A DNA stretch of 49,378 nt. Source: Leucogyrophana mollusca. Its lineage: Eukaryota > Basidiomycota > Agaricomycetes > Boletales. A program made the translations under genes and the position numbers. The notes beneath the pieces are model-generated. The model was not told the origin of the DNA. It saw nothing but the letters and a program-made list of their open reading frames with translations, and ran no database searches. Positions 36,681 through 46,939 of the stretch are shown here, piece after piece. How positions within the stretch are numbered: the stretch's first letter is position 1; every line of letters starts with the position of its first letter. The stretch spans positions 1-49,378 of the forward strand of contig MU266540.1 in NCBI GenBank assembly GCA_021014945.1, in the 5' to 3' direction.

Positions 36681-38647
36681 ATGACGCTCCTCTTCCTTCT
36701 CAAGTACGCCCGCGGGCTCTCAACCTACCTCAGAACCTCACAGACACCCGTCCTCGTCCTCCATTCCCTCCTTCACGCCGCGTTATTCGTTATCCGCCTT
36801 CCGGGGCTCCTTTCCGCGTATCTGTTCTACTATTTGTACCAGAAGGCAAAGTGGGTGCTATCTGAGAAACTCAAATTCGGCGACTTCGAGGAGGTGGTGT
36901 GGAAGCCTGCATACCCTGAAAGCTGGCACGTGTTGCTTCTCCTCCTCGCGGTAGTGCCCGTCTTCGCTCTCCTTCAGCTTCTCCGCTTTCTCGCGACGGG
37001 CCTTCTCTTCCCGTTCATCTATGCACGATTCAAGCGTCGTATGGGTGCGGGAGAGGGGCGTTCGCAGGGGTACGTCATGCTACAGCGCAGGAGTGCGGAG
37101 GAACAGGGGGACAGATTGTTGTTCAGTATGGACGGGGAGAACGGGCCATTCGATGATGCTGATGAAGCCAGTTCGCGGCATTCGTCAAGACCGACATCCC
37201 CCACGCCTCGGCAACCTCGCCATCGAGCCTTTCGCATCCGAGAGCTCGGCTGGTGGGTGACTATTTTCGCATACATGATCCTTCTATTTGTCAGCGTGCG
37301 GATAGTGAAAGACTACGAACAGCCTGGGGATGTGCGCTTCCGTGCAGGAATAGAGTCTGCCCTTGCTCATCCCAGGCCATCTGGGTATGCAAAACAAGGT
37401 CGGTCAGCTCTCGGTGCCAAATCTGTTTTCGCGTCCATGTGAAAGCTCACAAGGGGCTATTTACAGAGAAGATATTCATTGCCGCCATGTTTTCGAACAA
37501 CCATGAGGTGTTGCCCTATTGGTCGGACATGCTCGTCAAGGCTATCCACTATCTCGGCACTGACAACGTGTTCGTCTCGGTCGTTGAAAGCCACAGCGGG
37601 GATAACTCCCCTGAGCTCCTCCGTGAGCTCGACGAGAGGCTTGCGCGCTTGGGCGTCGCGCATCGGATCCTCACCGAGGATGATGCGATTGAGAAACCGG
37701 AAGATATGGGCGGCAACAACCGCATCGACTTTCTAGCCGCGATACGCAACCGTGCCCTGGAGCCACTCGTACAGAATGGGGGGTACGATAAGGTGATATT
37801 CTCGAATGACGTCTTCATCGAACCAGAGACAGTTGTCGAGTTACTGGAAACGGCTGATGGGGAGTACGATATGGCATGTGGGCTGGACTTCGCGCATTTT
37901 GGGTACGTTAATTGAATGATATCTTAATGTGATGCTCAGACCGACCGTTCTCAAATAGAGCATACGATGCGTGGGTCCTTCGTGACCGACAGGGGAAGCT
38001 CACTAGTACTGTGTAGGTTCTCCGTTTTCTCTCTCTCTCTTCAGTGTTGACGCCCCCACAGTTGGCCCTACTTCCTCGACCAAGGCGACTACCTAGCTAT
38101 GCATTCGGACTCCCCTGTGCCCGTCTTCACCTGCTGGAATGGTATCATTGTTGTTCGCGCAGACCCCCTCCTCCCCATCGCCCTCCGCTCCAATCACACA
38201 CTCAGCACCGACCCGCTGCCTAATCCACTGCCTGGCACCCACCCCGCTGCACACAACCCTCCCACAAGCCCCGCGCTGACTCCCCCAGTGCGCTTCCGGT
38301 CTTCTGCCCCAGGGGAATGTTTCTCCTCCGAGTCGTTTTTACTCCCTTATGACCTAAGAAGGCAATTCAATCTGCAGAGAATATATGTGAACCCTCGTGT
38401 CATCACCGCGTATCAGTGGCGGTACGTTGCTTCCTTTCCCCCTTTCCTTCAGTGATCCGATCAATTACTGATTCCACGAATCTGTAGGTTTTATATGTAT
38501 TTCAAGTGGTTCATGAGACACCCTGTGCTCAAGTGGTGGATTGAGAAGGTGTACGACGGGGCATGGATGGACAGAGCCATGATGGTCGTAGGCGATGCAT
38601 CACACGTATTTTGGTGGGACGGCGGGGACTGTCATCCATGGTGGTAA
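36681..38647 (+). CDS. CAP59/CMT1-like glycosyltransferase (GT69), membrane protein, 575 aa
   Basis: This family includes the Cryptococcus alpha-1,3-mannosyltransferase Cmt1 and the capsule protein Cap59; these Golgi enzymes build cell-surface glycans. Exons are 36681-37398, 37467-37902, 37959-38012, 38062-38421 and 38488-38647, in one frame of 1728 bp. The N-terminal 240 residues hold hydrophobic segments at about 18-50, 80-112 and 190-210 and a Ser/Pro-rich linker. The catalytic part follows: EKIFIAAMFSNNHEVLPYW, the SVVESHSGDNSPELL segment, NRIDFLAAIRNRALEPL, VIFSNDVF (acidic metal-site candidate), DMACGLDF and YDAWVLRDRQG, and ends in a Trp-rich tail (VFWWDGGDCHPWW). The specific sugar and linkage cannot be read from sequence. 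It converges with the phosphoesterase gene. Confidence 0.88.
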
Positions 38648-39072
38648 CTGGACTTTTGCAGCAACCACTCCTGTGACTCAAGGAGACGCTAGCGCTGATC
38701 GGTTTCTTCGGGTTTCAGCTTTCGGTTTTAGTTTTCGGTTTTCTTGGGCGCTTATTATATTTCTAGACTTGTTGCGACACCTCGGTCGGGGAAGTATGGG
38801 CTCAGTGTTCCAGTTTTCTTGGGCTGCTGTTATAGTTCTAATTGTTGGGTGACAACGGACGGCTACTTACTATTGTAAAGCGGAAGGGATATATAGCAGA
38901 AAGTGGAGGAAATGATCCTCCCAGCGATATCACAAGGTTTTAGAATTTTTATGACATCATCCTCATTGGAATAGACGGTACTTGCAGAGCCTCCATGGAT
39001 ATCGTGCTGCGAAACTTAGATTAGATCTGTGCGAGATCTCCATGTAACGACAACTACCCAACCGCAAATCAC
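38648..39072. other. Convergent 3' intergenic region
   Basis: 425 bp between two convergent stops. Contains a T-rich TTTTCGGTTTTAG-like repeat (around 38700-38750) and no supported gene. Confidence 0.4.
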
Positions 39073-40674
39073 TCAAATATATGCCATCATTGCAGCCCCC
39101 ATAACAGCAGCGCCCAGCAACCCCATCGTCACTCTCACCTCACTTGCCCCGCTCGTCCCCGCAGCAGTCAAATTAACCGGTGCCGGCGCATCCCCTGTGT
39201 TCAGGCTCATGTTTACATTGGGGGCGAAGAAGGTAGGGCCGCTGCCTCCGCCAGTGCCGTTAGTGGGCGCAAGGTACGGGACGTAGTACTGTGGGTTGAG
39301 CGGGCCGGGGATGGTGGTGGTGAGGTTGAGGAAGGGAATGCCGGAGCCGGTGAGATTGTTGTTGGTGTAGTTGGTCTCGGAGGCAACGAAGGAAAATACG
39401 TCTATGGATGATGGTTAATGAACAATAGAGATTGAGACGATGGACAGGGGCATACTGTTGACGGTCTTGTTGGTGTCTTGGCGGCCGAGGTTACCGAGGT
39501 CCCAGTTGGCCTCCACCGTGGTGAGCCTGTGAAAAACATCAGCATAGCTCCAGTTCTCGAAGCGAGTTCAGACTCACGTAGAGTAATGCGTGTAGAACGT
39601 GGAGTCCGTCGTGTTTTTCAGTGCTGCTGGGATGATGCCCCCAAGGAGAATACTGTAAACTTGGTTGTTGATCGTGTAAGTTTCATTCCTGTAGTCAGCA
39701 TTTAGTTAGTTCAACAGTTCAACATGTTCGGCGAACAGCTACCAACTCGTCAAAGGTCAGAAGGATGAGGGTCCTGTCGGTGTTGAAATTGGGGTCTTCC
39801 AAGAGAGGCACGAGCCAATAGTTAAGCCACTCAGCCGCATAGGCTACATCCGTGTCATGTCCATCACTATGCGCGTCATTAGCAATCGAAGAGGCGGAAA
39901 GTGCGTCACGTACTTCCTAAGATTGGGAGTGACGAAAACCCATTGCGACAGCGAGTTGTTGCCCAGCTGATCAAGCAGTCAGTAAGTCGGGAACGTCAAA
40001 GTGTGAATTATACTGACATCAACGGCAAAGTCGTTGAAGTTACGGATTCTCCCTGTGCGCGTGGTGTTTTGGGAGACAGAGTCGTAAATGATCAGCGGGT
40101 TATGCTTGCGCACATAGTACGTGTAGCCATCGGCCTGGTTCGTGTAATTGTAGCCGCCATAGCCGTCGGTGGGCATATTCTCCTGATAGGCAGACCAACT
40201 AATTGATTTCTGGTCCAGCAAGTCGACAATAGTTGAGATGTTGTTCGGGACAGCCTCGAAGTCGTCGTCATACAGCCCCCAGAAGTCACCTCCGCCAGCA
40301 GCGAGGTAGTTTGGCTCAGAAGTGTGAGTCACTCCATAGTACGACGAGAGGGTGATACCCTGGGTAGAGAGGTTTTGGAACACGGCTTGGGATGCTGCAG
40401 AGGCAAAATCGGTATTTTCGAGCCAGATTTGGATGAATCTGTCGAATACTTTGCCGGTCACTGTGGGTGAGTTCGTGATCGTCCCATTGTTAGCACCGAC
40501 GTAGAAGGGGGATTGGTCTGTCGGTCTTGTAAGAGGAGATTAGGTACGAATCATGGATGATAAGGGGGCAACATACGCGGCTGCGGGAGCTGTGAAGGTC
40601 GACGCCATTGCAGCTGACGCGCTTTTGGCGAGTGCACCGAGGACTAGCACCGTGCTGGGAGAAATCATGTTCAT
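39073..40674 (-). CDS. Secreted, GPI-anchored phosphoesterase/acid phosphatase family protein, 429 aa
   Basis: The family (phosphoesterase, PF04185 type) hydrolyses phosphate esters outside the cell. Minus-strand exons are 40674-40577, 40525-40018, 39966-39914, 39866-39747, 39688-39578, 39526-39456 and 39401-39073, and sum to 1290 bp in frame. A signal peptide is clear (MNMISPSTVLVLGALAKSASA). Landmarks are WLENTDF, the metal-site-like HTSEPNYLAAGGGDFWG, MPTDGYGGYNYTN, NDGHDTDVAYAAEWLN and LLTFDENETYT. Several NxT/S sites suggest N-glycosylation. The C-terminus has a small-residue stretch (TAAGTSGASE) followed by a hydrophobic tail to the stop, typical of a GPI signal. Alternative splice ends are possible in the first intron (acceptor ACAAG at 40526). 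Phosphate-starvation control is common in the family but not visible here. Confidence 0.87.
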
Positions 40675-41189
40675 CGTTGAGCGTGAGCACGGAGAGAAAA
40701 CAGAAGAGACATGCTGGCTGGTATTTATTCATCCTCGGGTTGAAAGCGGTGAGAGCGTGATTCAGTAGGATTCAATCCGCCAGGTACAAATCCGCGCCTT
40801 GGGACGATTAGAACCGTTGCAATTGGACCAAAATTGATCGAGTCGCGCGCCCACGTGACTTGGACTTTTGCACGTTCGTCCAAATTTCTCCTACTTTCTG
40901 TCAACGTTTAGCTACCATTATCCTCATTTCTCTGCTCAGTGAACTGAAAGTAGTATTCATACGGCGTTTTTGCAAGGTGAGGTGCACCCTCTTATCTGTT
41001 TTTACCTTTTTCTCGTCCCTTTAACAAGCAAATTTGCGTAGCCCCGCCTTGCCGACGAACGTGCATTGGCCCGAAAGTTACACATGGTACAATCGACGTG
41101 CCATCATGCATGACTGTCCGCATAACTTGCGCCCCCACGAATAGACGACTCCTTCTGATGGTGCCTCCTCCTTAACCCAAACTGTTTAT
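40675..41189. other. Intergenic left of the duplication
   Basis: About 515 bp. The first part should be the phosphoesterase promoter. No gene or repeat is supported. The sequence stops being single-copy at about 41190, where the tandem duplication begins. Confidence 0.45.
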
Positions 41190-41910
41190 CCCAGATTAAA
41201 AACACTCGATGGGTGAATGGCTGTTGGACGGAAACCAACTCAAGTCCGTACAATTGTGCTTGTAAATTCAGTACCAAGCCATGACGCCTATGACGCTACG
41301 CGGTCAATAACATGCCCAGTTCACCGCTGGGGTAAACACCGGTCCGTGGCTCAGCTAGATCTCAGATGTCTTCGTCACGATGATATATATATCCTGTACA
41401 CAGCCTCTATCATATGTTGAAGGCCGAAAATCATGCAAGGTGAGTTATCTTTCCATACTTCACGGTTGTCTTCACCTACCGCGAAATCATTAGTCAGGTC
41501 TTACGTCCAATAGGCTTGTGCTATATGCCACTGGCATTTTCACCTCTTGAAGTGGACGCCATATTGTCCTGATGCGGGCGTAGTGAGCGCCGAGCGACTG
41601 TTGACAATGGTGACCGAGAACCCCAGTAAATTCCAGCCTACTGCGTTCGGGATGTGACTAGCCGATCGCTTTTGTGACTTACCATGACTGGCTTTACCGA
41701 CGACCGCCCCAGCCAATCCGCAAGACTAGAACGTCACCGCCGCGGCTCTTTGATTCGAGACTGGAGTAGCACACCCAGTAAACACCGCCTTGAGCGAAAC
41801 TAATCAATGAAGTGCGAATAGTATTCATTTAACCTTGCGCCCCGCACCCAGAGCCATTTTCTCCAATCACTACCCAAACCACGCTATCATCTCGAGAAGT
41901 GGCTTTACTT

Positions 41911-43023
41911 CTACAGTCCCAGCGTCTCCTTCACGCTCTTCCACCGGTGTCCCTCCCAGAGCGCATTTGCGCTCCCGGCAGGCTCGTCACCCTCCTTTCC
42001 GGCTACGACATCCCATCCAGTGCTCCCCGCCCCCATGTCAAAGCGCTTCTGGAGGTACTCCCTAAACTCGGCTGCTGGAATCTGATTGGTATGCGGGAAT
42101 TTATCGACGTACTCGACGGGCGCTTTTCCAGACTTGGAGTAGAGTTTGGAGATGTCGCTCATGGAACCGCGCTCGCCTTCGATACGGAAAACAACGTTGC
42201 TAAGTTTGGAAGGCGGCAGGGTGGTGAGGACGTATGCAAGGAAACCTGACGGTCGAATCGAGTCCGGTCAGTCCAGTTATAGTCAGAAGTTTTGGTTCCA
42301 ACGTGGATCTCACCTGCAACATCCGAAATGGCAGTGAACGAGACTGGACTTTCTCCTTTGCCCAGAATGATGAACTTTCCTGTTTCTTCAACAGCAGCGA
42401 CCCAAGGAATCCACTCTTGGAACAGTCCATTCTGGTTGCATGAAAACAGATCAGTGACGCTTTATATTAATGTATAATGCCGCGCACATAGAGACGAAGG
42501 GAGGGTAGCCCGATGGATCTCAGGTGCGCTGTAGAAGCCTGTCACATAACGATGTATACAAGTGACATCTATACTCGCCAACGGTCTGTGACTTAGATAG
42601 CAGCATCCCATCCGTCCCTCCCTCAGTTGGCATTCCGAACTCACTTGGAACGAACAGCTTGACACCGGCCTCCTTGCAGGCGTCTGCCAGGGGCTTCTGT
42701 GCGGGGAAGCCTTCGAAACCGAGTGCAGATACGAGAACGTCGACTTTGTGTGCTTTCAGAATGCGAGATACAGCTCCGACATCGAAGTAGTCGACGGGGG
42801 CAATTGTAGCTGCTGCCGGGAGTTCCTTGGAAGAGGAGGGACGCGTGAGGACGACTACTGGAACACTGTGAGAAAGAAGGGCCTGTGACATTATGTGGAT
42901 AGGCGAGATCAGGAGACAGGACTTCGGGGACGCGTTGGAGACCTAACTCACATGGACGATGGGTATTCCAATAGTGTTACCTGCTCCTACGACGGCGAAG
43001 GATTTGAATGTCGATTCTGACAT
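41911..43023 (-). CDS. NmrA-like / isoflavone-reductase-like NAD(P)-binding protein, copy 1, 291 aa
   Basis: Atypical short-chain dehydrogenase family protein, either an NAD(P)H-dependent reductase or a redox-sensing NmrA-like regulator. Minus-strand exons are 43023-42952, 42882-42583, 42538-42488, 42431-42314 and 42245-41911 (876 bp, in frame). The N-terminus has a Rossmann nucleotide loop, VVGAGNTIG. Then come VDVLVSALGFEG, LFVPSEFGMPTEGG, SIGLPSLRLYNGLFQEW, ILGKGESPVSFTAISDVAGFLAYV and RFDMGAGSTGWDVVAGKEG. There is no signal peptide. The second intron (44 bp, donor GTTGGC) is the weakest splice call. It is a near-identical duplicate of the gene at 46334-45226. Substrate is unknown. Confidence 0.8.
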
Positions 43024-43171
43024 GACTGATAAAGGCGAGATCAGGGGTCAATTTAGGTTTCCCTTTACTTGACGCTCGCAATTTATAGGTGGTCAAGGTT
43101 CTCACCAAATAAGCACGTCACAGGGCCCGAAAGAAACAGGCATTATTCAGCTTGTTTGCAGCGATATACCT

Positions 43172-43911
43172 CCGATATCGCGACCGGTCGAGAGTGCGCT
43201 AGAACTTGGGGTATGCGGCCGCAACTTGATATCGGAAACCCGGAAGTCAAATGGAAGCAGTCAGCGTTGATCACCACCAGCTGTGCGTTTCGGCAGCAGT
43301 GCTGTGTCTTTCTATGAAATTAAACTCAGCCAGCACAGTGGTGTTTTCTGGGAAAGTGGATTGTCGCGAATGGTGAGTAGTGTATGGCGATCGAGCAAGG
43401 TGGAAAAGGGAGGTTCATAGCTTATCTAATCCGTGACAGCCACGTCTATGAACTTGTCTACCTGGTGTTCGCCTTCATTGACGTCGTCATCAAGCTTTCG
43501 TCCACGACAGTATCGGCAAGTGAATAGGAGGCAATTTCCCCGGGATCCGGAGTGTATTGACTGAGATTGACTTCGCCAAACAAGCTTCGTCAGCGCGTTG
43601 CAGAGTTGGGGATGGGGAAGCGGGAACTATACCCCCAACAAGGCTGCACTTTGATGAAATTCACGGCGTGATGCGATTGTCGTCGACGGAGCAGGATGCG
43701 GGAAAACATGTACAGCACCAAGTTAATGGGACGCCAGATAATGGGAGTATATGTGTACAGCAGGTCCTGACGGACCTTGGTGGATACCTCGTGCATGGGA
43801 TTGACGACGGTTGTACTGGGCTTGTGTCAGTCGAACCCCGAGTAACTCGAAAAGATTTAGACATGTCAGAACGGGTATGCTTACCTAGGACCCGGCGCTT
43901 TCGGAGTACAT
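43172..43911. other. About 740 bp present only in duplication unit 1
   Basis: Unit 2 goes straight from GCGATATACC to CCGAGTTCAG (46679-46690), while unit 1 has this extra block between them. Its edges carry short inverted CTCCGA/TCGGAG (start about 43170, end about 43907), compatible with either a small insertion or a deletion in unit 2. Open frames inside are short and conflict between strands; no family was recognised. Confidence 0.6.
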
Positions 43912-44111
43912 GCCCGAGTTCAGGCCACCAAGTCAGGCTGGTGTGCTGCCCGCAGTACTACTATGTTAACCTTTCAGACTTCAGCAAACTAGTGGTGACA
44001 GTTGTGAGATATATACTTAGGGCGGGCCTACGCTGTAACGTGACGTGACGAGCCCCTTGTCACTCCACAGGTCAAGAGTCAAGACACACCAGTGAAAAAC
44101 ATCTCGTTGAC

Positions 44112-44606
44112 ATGCATGGATTTCTCAAAAATAAAGCAGCCCATCCTAACCTCCCACCAGAGATATGGCTCCACATTTTCCAATTCGCGACTTACGTTCC
44201 AGACATACTGGCACCCGAAATCTATGATCACTTCAGTACGATCGGATGGCTGTTCAATCGTGATCACCACCGCGCCATTCGAGACTCGTTGATGACGAAA
44301 CGATATCTTGTACGGGTGTGCAAGATGTGGTACATTCTCGCATCCCCATACCTCTACAGGTCCGTTTACCTCGGCCGTGGTAGATATTTATCATCGCTGT
44401 GCAGCACTCTCATTAACCCGGCGCGTGGGACGCACCCATTCAGCGGCGAGTGGCCGCTGGGTTCGTGGACAGAACGGCTGGACATCGCTATGCGAGACCA
44501 GAGCCCAACTCACGGAGATTTGGAATCTATCCCAGATGAAAAACACTCAATTGATGAATGGCTATTGGACGGAAACCAACTCAAGTCCGTACAAGCGTGC
44601 TTGTAG
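44112..44606 (+). pseudogene. Truncated, chimeric F-box protein fragment
   Basis: The N-terminus matches the F-box gene at 46940: MHGFLKNKAAH, then the F-box LPPEIWLHIFQFATYVPDI, then CKMWYILASPYLYRSV. The match continues to RDQSPTHGDLE. There the duplication breakpoint joins the next unit, and the frame runs about 26 more residues of unrelated sequence to TAG 44604-44606. The leucine-rich part that binds substrate is missing, so it could at most bind Skp1 and act as a decoy, which is inference. ATG at 44112 matches the start of the other copy. Confidence 0.75.
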
Positions 44607-45225
44607 ATCCAATACCGGGCCATGACGCTTATGACGCTATGCGGTCAACAATATGCCCAGTTCACCGCTGGGGTGCACATCCGTCCATGGCTCAGCTAGA
44701 TCTCAGATGTCTTCGTCACGATGACATATTATATGCTGTACATAGCCTCTATTATATGTGGTCGGCCGAAAGTCATGCAAAGTGAGTTATCTTTCCATAG
44801 TTCACCACAGTTGTCTTCACCTGCCGCGAAATCATCAATCGGGTGTGCTATATATCACTGGCATCCCCACCGCCCGAAGCGGGCGCCATATTGCCTTGAC
44901 GCGGGCGTAGTGAGTACCGAGCGACCGTTGACAACGGTGGCCAAGAACCTCAGTAAATTCCGGCCAGCTGCATTCTAGATGTGACTAGCCATTCGCTTTT
45001 GTAACTTACCATGACTGCTGAATTCGCAGAGACGTTTACCGACGACCGCCCCAAGACTAGAACGTTACCGCTGCGGCTCTTTGATTCGAGACTCGAGTAG
45101 CCCACTCGGTAAACACCGTCTTAAGTGGTGAAAACAGTGTCCATTTCAATCTTGCACCCCGCACTCAGCCATTTCCTCCGATCACTGCCCAAAACACGCT
45201 ATCATCTCGAGAAGTGGCTTTGCTT

Positions 45226-46334
45226 CTACAGCCCCAGTGTCTCCTTCACGCTCTTCCACTGATGTCCTTCCCAGAGCGCATTTGCGCTCCCGGCAGGTTC
45301 GTCACCCTCCTTTCCGGCTACGACATCCCATCCAGTGCTCCCCGCCCCCATGTCAAACCGCTTCTGGAGGTACTCCCTTATCTCGACTGCCGGTATCTGA
45401 CTGGTATGCGGGAATTTCTCGACATACTCGACGGGCGCTTTTCCAGAGTAGAGCTTGGAGATGTCGCTCATGGAACCACGCTCGCCTTCGATGCGGAAAA
45501 CAACGTTACTAAGTTTGGGAGGCGGCAGGGTGACGAGGACGTATGCAAGGAAACCTGATGGTCGATTCGAGTCCGGTCAGTCGAGCTATAGTCACAGGTT
45601 TTGATTTCAATGTAGAGCACACCTGCGACATCTGAAATGGCAGTGAACGAGACTGGACTTTCTCCTTTTCCCAGAATGATGAACTTTCCTGTTTCTTCAA
45701 CAGCAGCGATCCAAGGAATCCAATCTTGAAATGGTCCATTCTGGTTGCATGAAAGCAGATCAGTGACGCTTTATATTAATGTATAATGCCGCGCACATAA
45801 AGACGAAGAGAGGGTAGCCCGATGGATCTCAGGTGCGCTGTAGAAGCCTGTCACACAACGATGTATACAAGTGACATCTATACTCGCCAACGGTCTGTGA
45901 CTTATATAGCAGCATCCCATCCGTCGCTCCCTCAGTTGGCATTCCGAACTCGCTTGGAACGAACAGCTTGACACCGGCCTCCTTACAGGCGTCTGCCAGG
46001 GGCTTCTGTGCGGGGAAACCCTCGAAAGCGAGTGTAGAGACGAGAACGTCGACTTTGTGCGCTTTCAGGATGTGAGATACGGCTCCGACATTGAAGTAGT
46101 CGACAGGGGCGATTGTAGCTGCTGCCGGAAGTCCCTTGGAAGAGGAGGAGGGGCGGGTGAGAACGACAACTGGAACATTGTGGGAAAGAAGGGCCTGGGC
46201 ATTATGTGGGTAGGCGAGATCAGGAGACAGGACTTCGGGGACGCGTTGGAGACCTAACTCACATGGACGATGGGTATTCCAATAGTGTTACCTGCTCCTA
46301 CGACGGCGAAGGATTTGAACGTCGATTCTGACAT
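45226..46334 (-). CDS. NmrA-like / isoflavone-reductase-like NAD(P)-binding protein, copy 2, 290 aa
   Basis: Duplicate of the gene at 43023-41911. Minus-strand exons are 46334-46263, 46194-45892, 45847-45797, 45740-45623 and 45554-45226 (873 bp, in frame). It has one extra codon in exon 2 and lacks two residues in the last exon (LYSGKAPVEY versus LYSKSGKAPVEY). The Rossmann loop, the SEFGMP segment and the C-terminal GAGSTGWDVVAGKEG are all kept, so both copies look functional. Its upstream region differs from copy 1 because a minisatellite lies 134 bp before the start codon, which may change expression. Confidence 0.8.
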
Positions 46335-46467
46335 GATTGATGAAGGCGAGATCAGGGGTCAAGTTAGGTCTGCCTTTACTTGACGCTCCCAATTTATAGG
46401 TGGCCAAGGTTCTCACCGGCGACTCTTCTGGAAGTCCGTCCTGAGTCCTGACCAATCTGTACCAGAA

Positions 46468-46629
46468 GTTGGGACCAATCAAAACCAACCAAAACCACCA
46501 GGGCGTCACCCCGATGCCGAAGTTGGGATCAATCAAAACCAACCAAAACCACCAGGTCGTCACCCCGATGCCGAAGTTGGGATCAGTCAAAACCAACCAA
46601 TACCACCAGGTTGTCACCCTGATGCCGAA
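46468..46629. repeat. Minisatellite, three 54 bp repeats
   Basis: Three head-to-tail copies at 46468-46521, 46522-46575 and 46576-46629. Each begins GTTGGGA(C/T)CA and ends GATGCCGAA, with a few substitutions per copy. The array sits in about 210 bp absent from unit 1, between the divergent NmrA copy 2 and F-box genes. Because 54 is a multiple of three, both strands stay open in some frames, which creates misleading open frames. Confidence 0.9.
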
Positions 46630-46939
46630 TAAACACGTCACAGGGTCCGAAAAAAAGGGTGTTATTCAGCCTATTTGCAGCGATATACCCCGAGTTCAGA
46701 CCACCAAGTCATCAGGCTGGTGTGCTGCCCGCAGTCACGGTACTACGATGTTTCAGTCTTCAATATTAATGTTCAGCAGACTAGTGGTGACAGCTGTGAC
46801 GTCACGTGATGAGCCCCTTGTCACTCCTCGTCACATCTCCGCCTTGACTTTGCAGAACCCACTTTATAACGGTGACTACACCAGTGGCACACGGGTCAAG
46901 AGTCAAGACACAATCAGCTTAAAAAAACTCTTCGTTGAC

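Larger units (their letters stand above)
41190..44526. repeat. Tandem duplication, unit 1 (3.34 kb)
   Basis: Similar at high identity to 44531-47355. The unit starts in CCCAGATTAAAAACACTC, passes through an unknown segment, the NmrA-like gene and spacer, and ends inside the F-box gene. It carries about 740 bp absent from unit 2 and lacks the minisatellite found there. Confidence 0.85.

Noticed and set aside
43557..44048. 163-codon open frame on the plus strand in the duplication spacer
   Set aside because: It spans the edge of the unit-1-only block, has no splice partners or recognisable family, and competing minus-strand frames look equally good.
46469..46939. N-terminal extension of the F-box protein from 46469
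   Set aside because: It is minisatellite and spacer sequence that happens to be open; the F-box copy in unit 1 starts at the equivalent of 46940.
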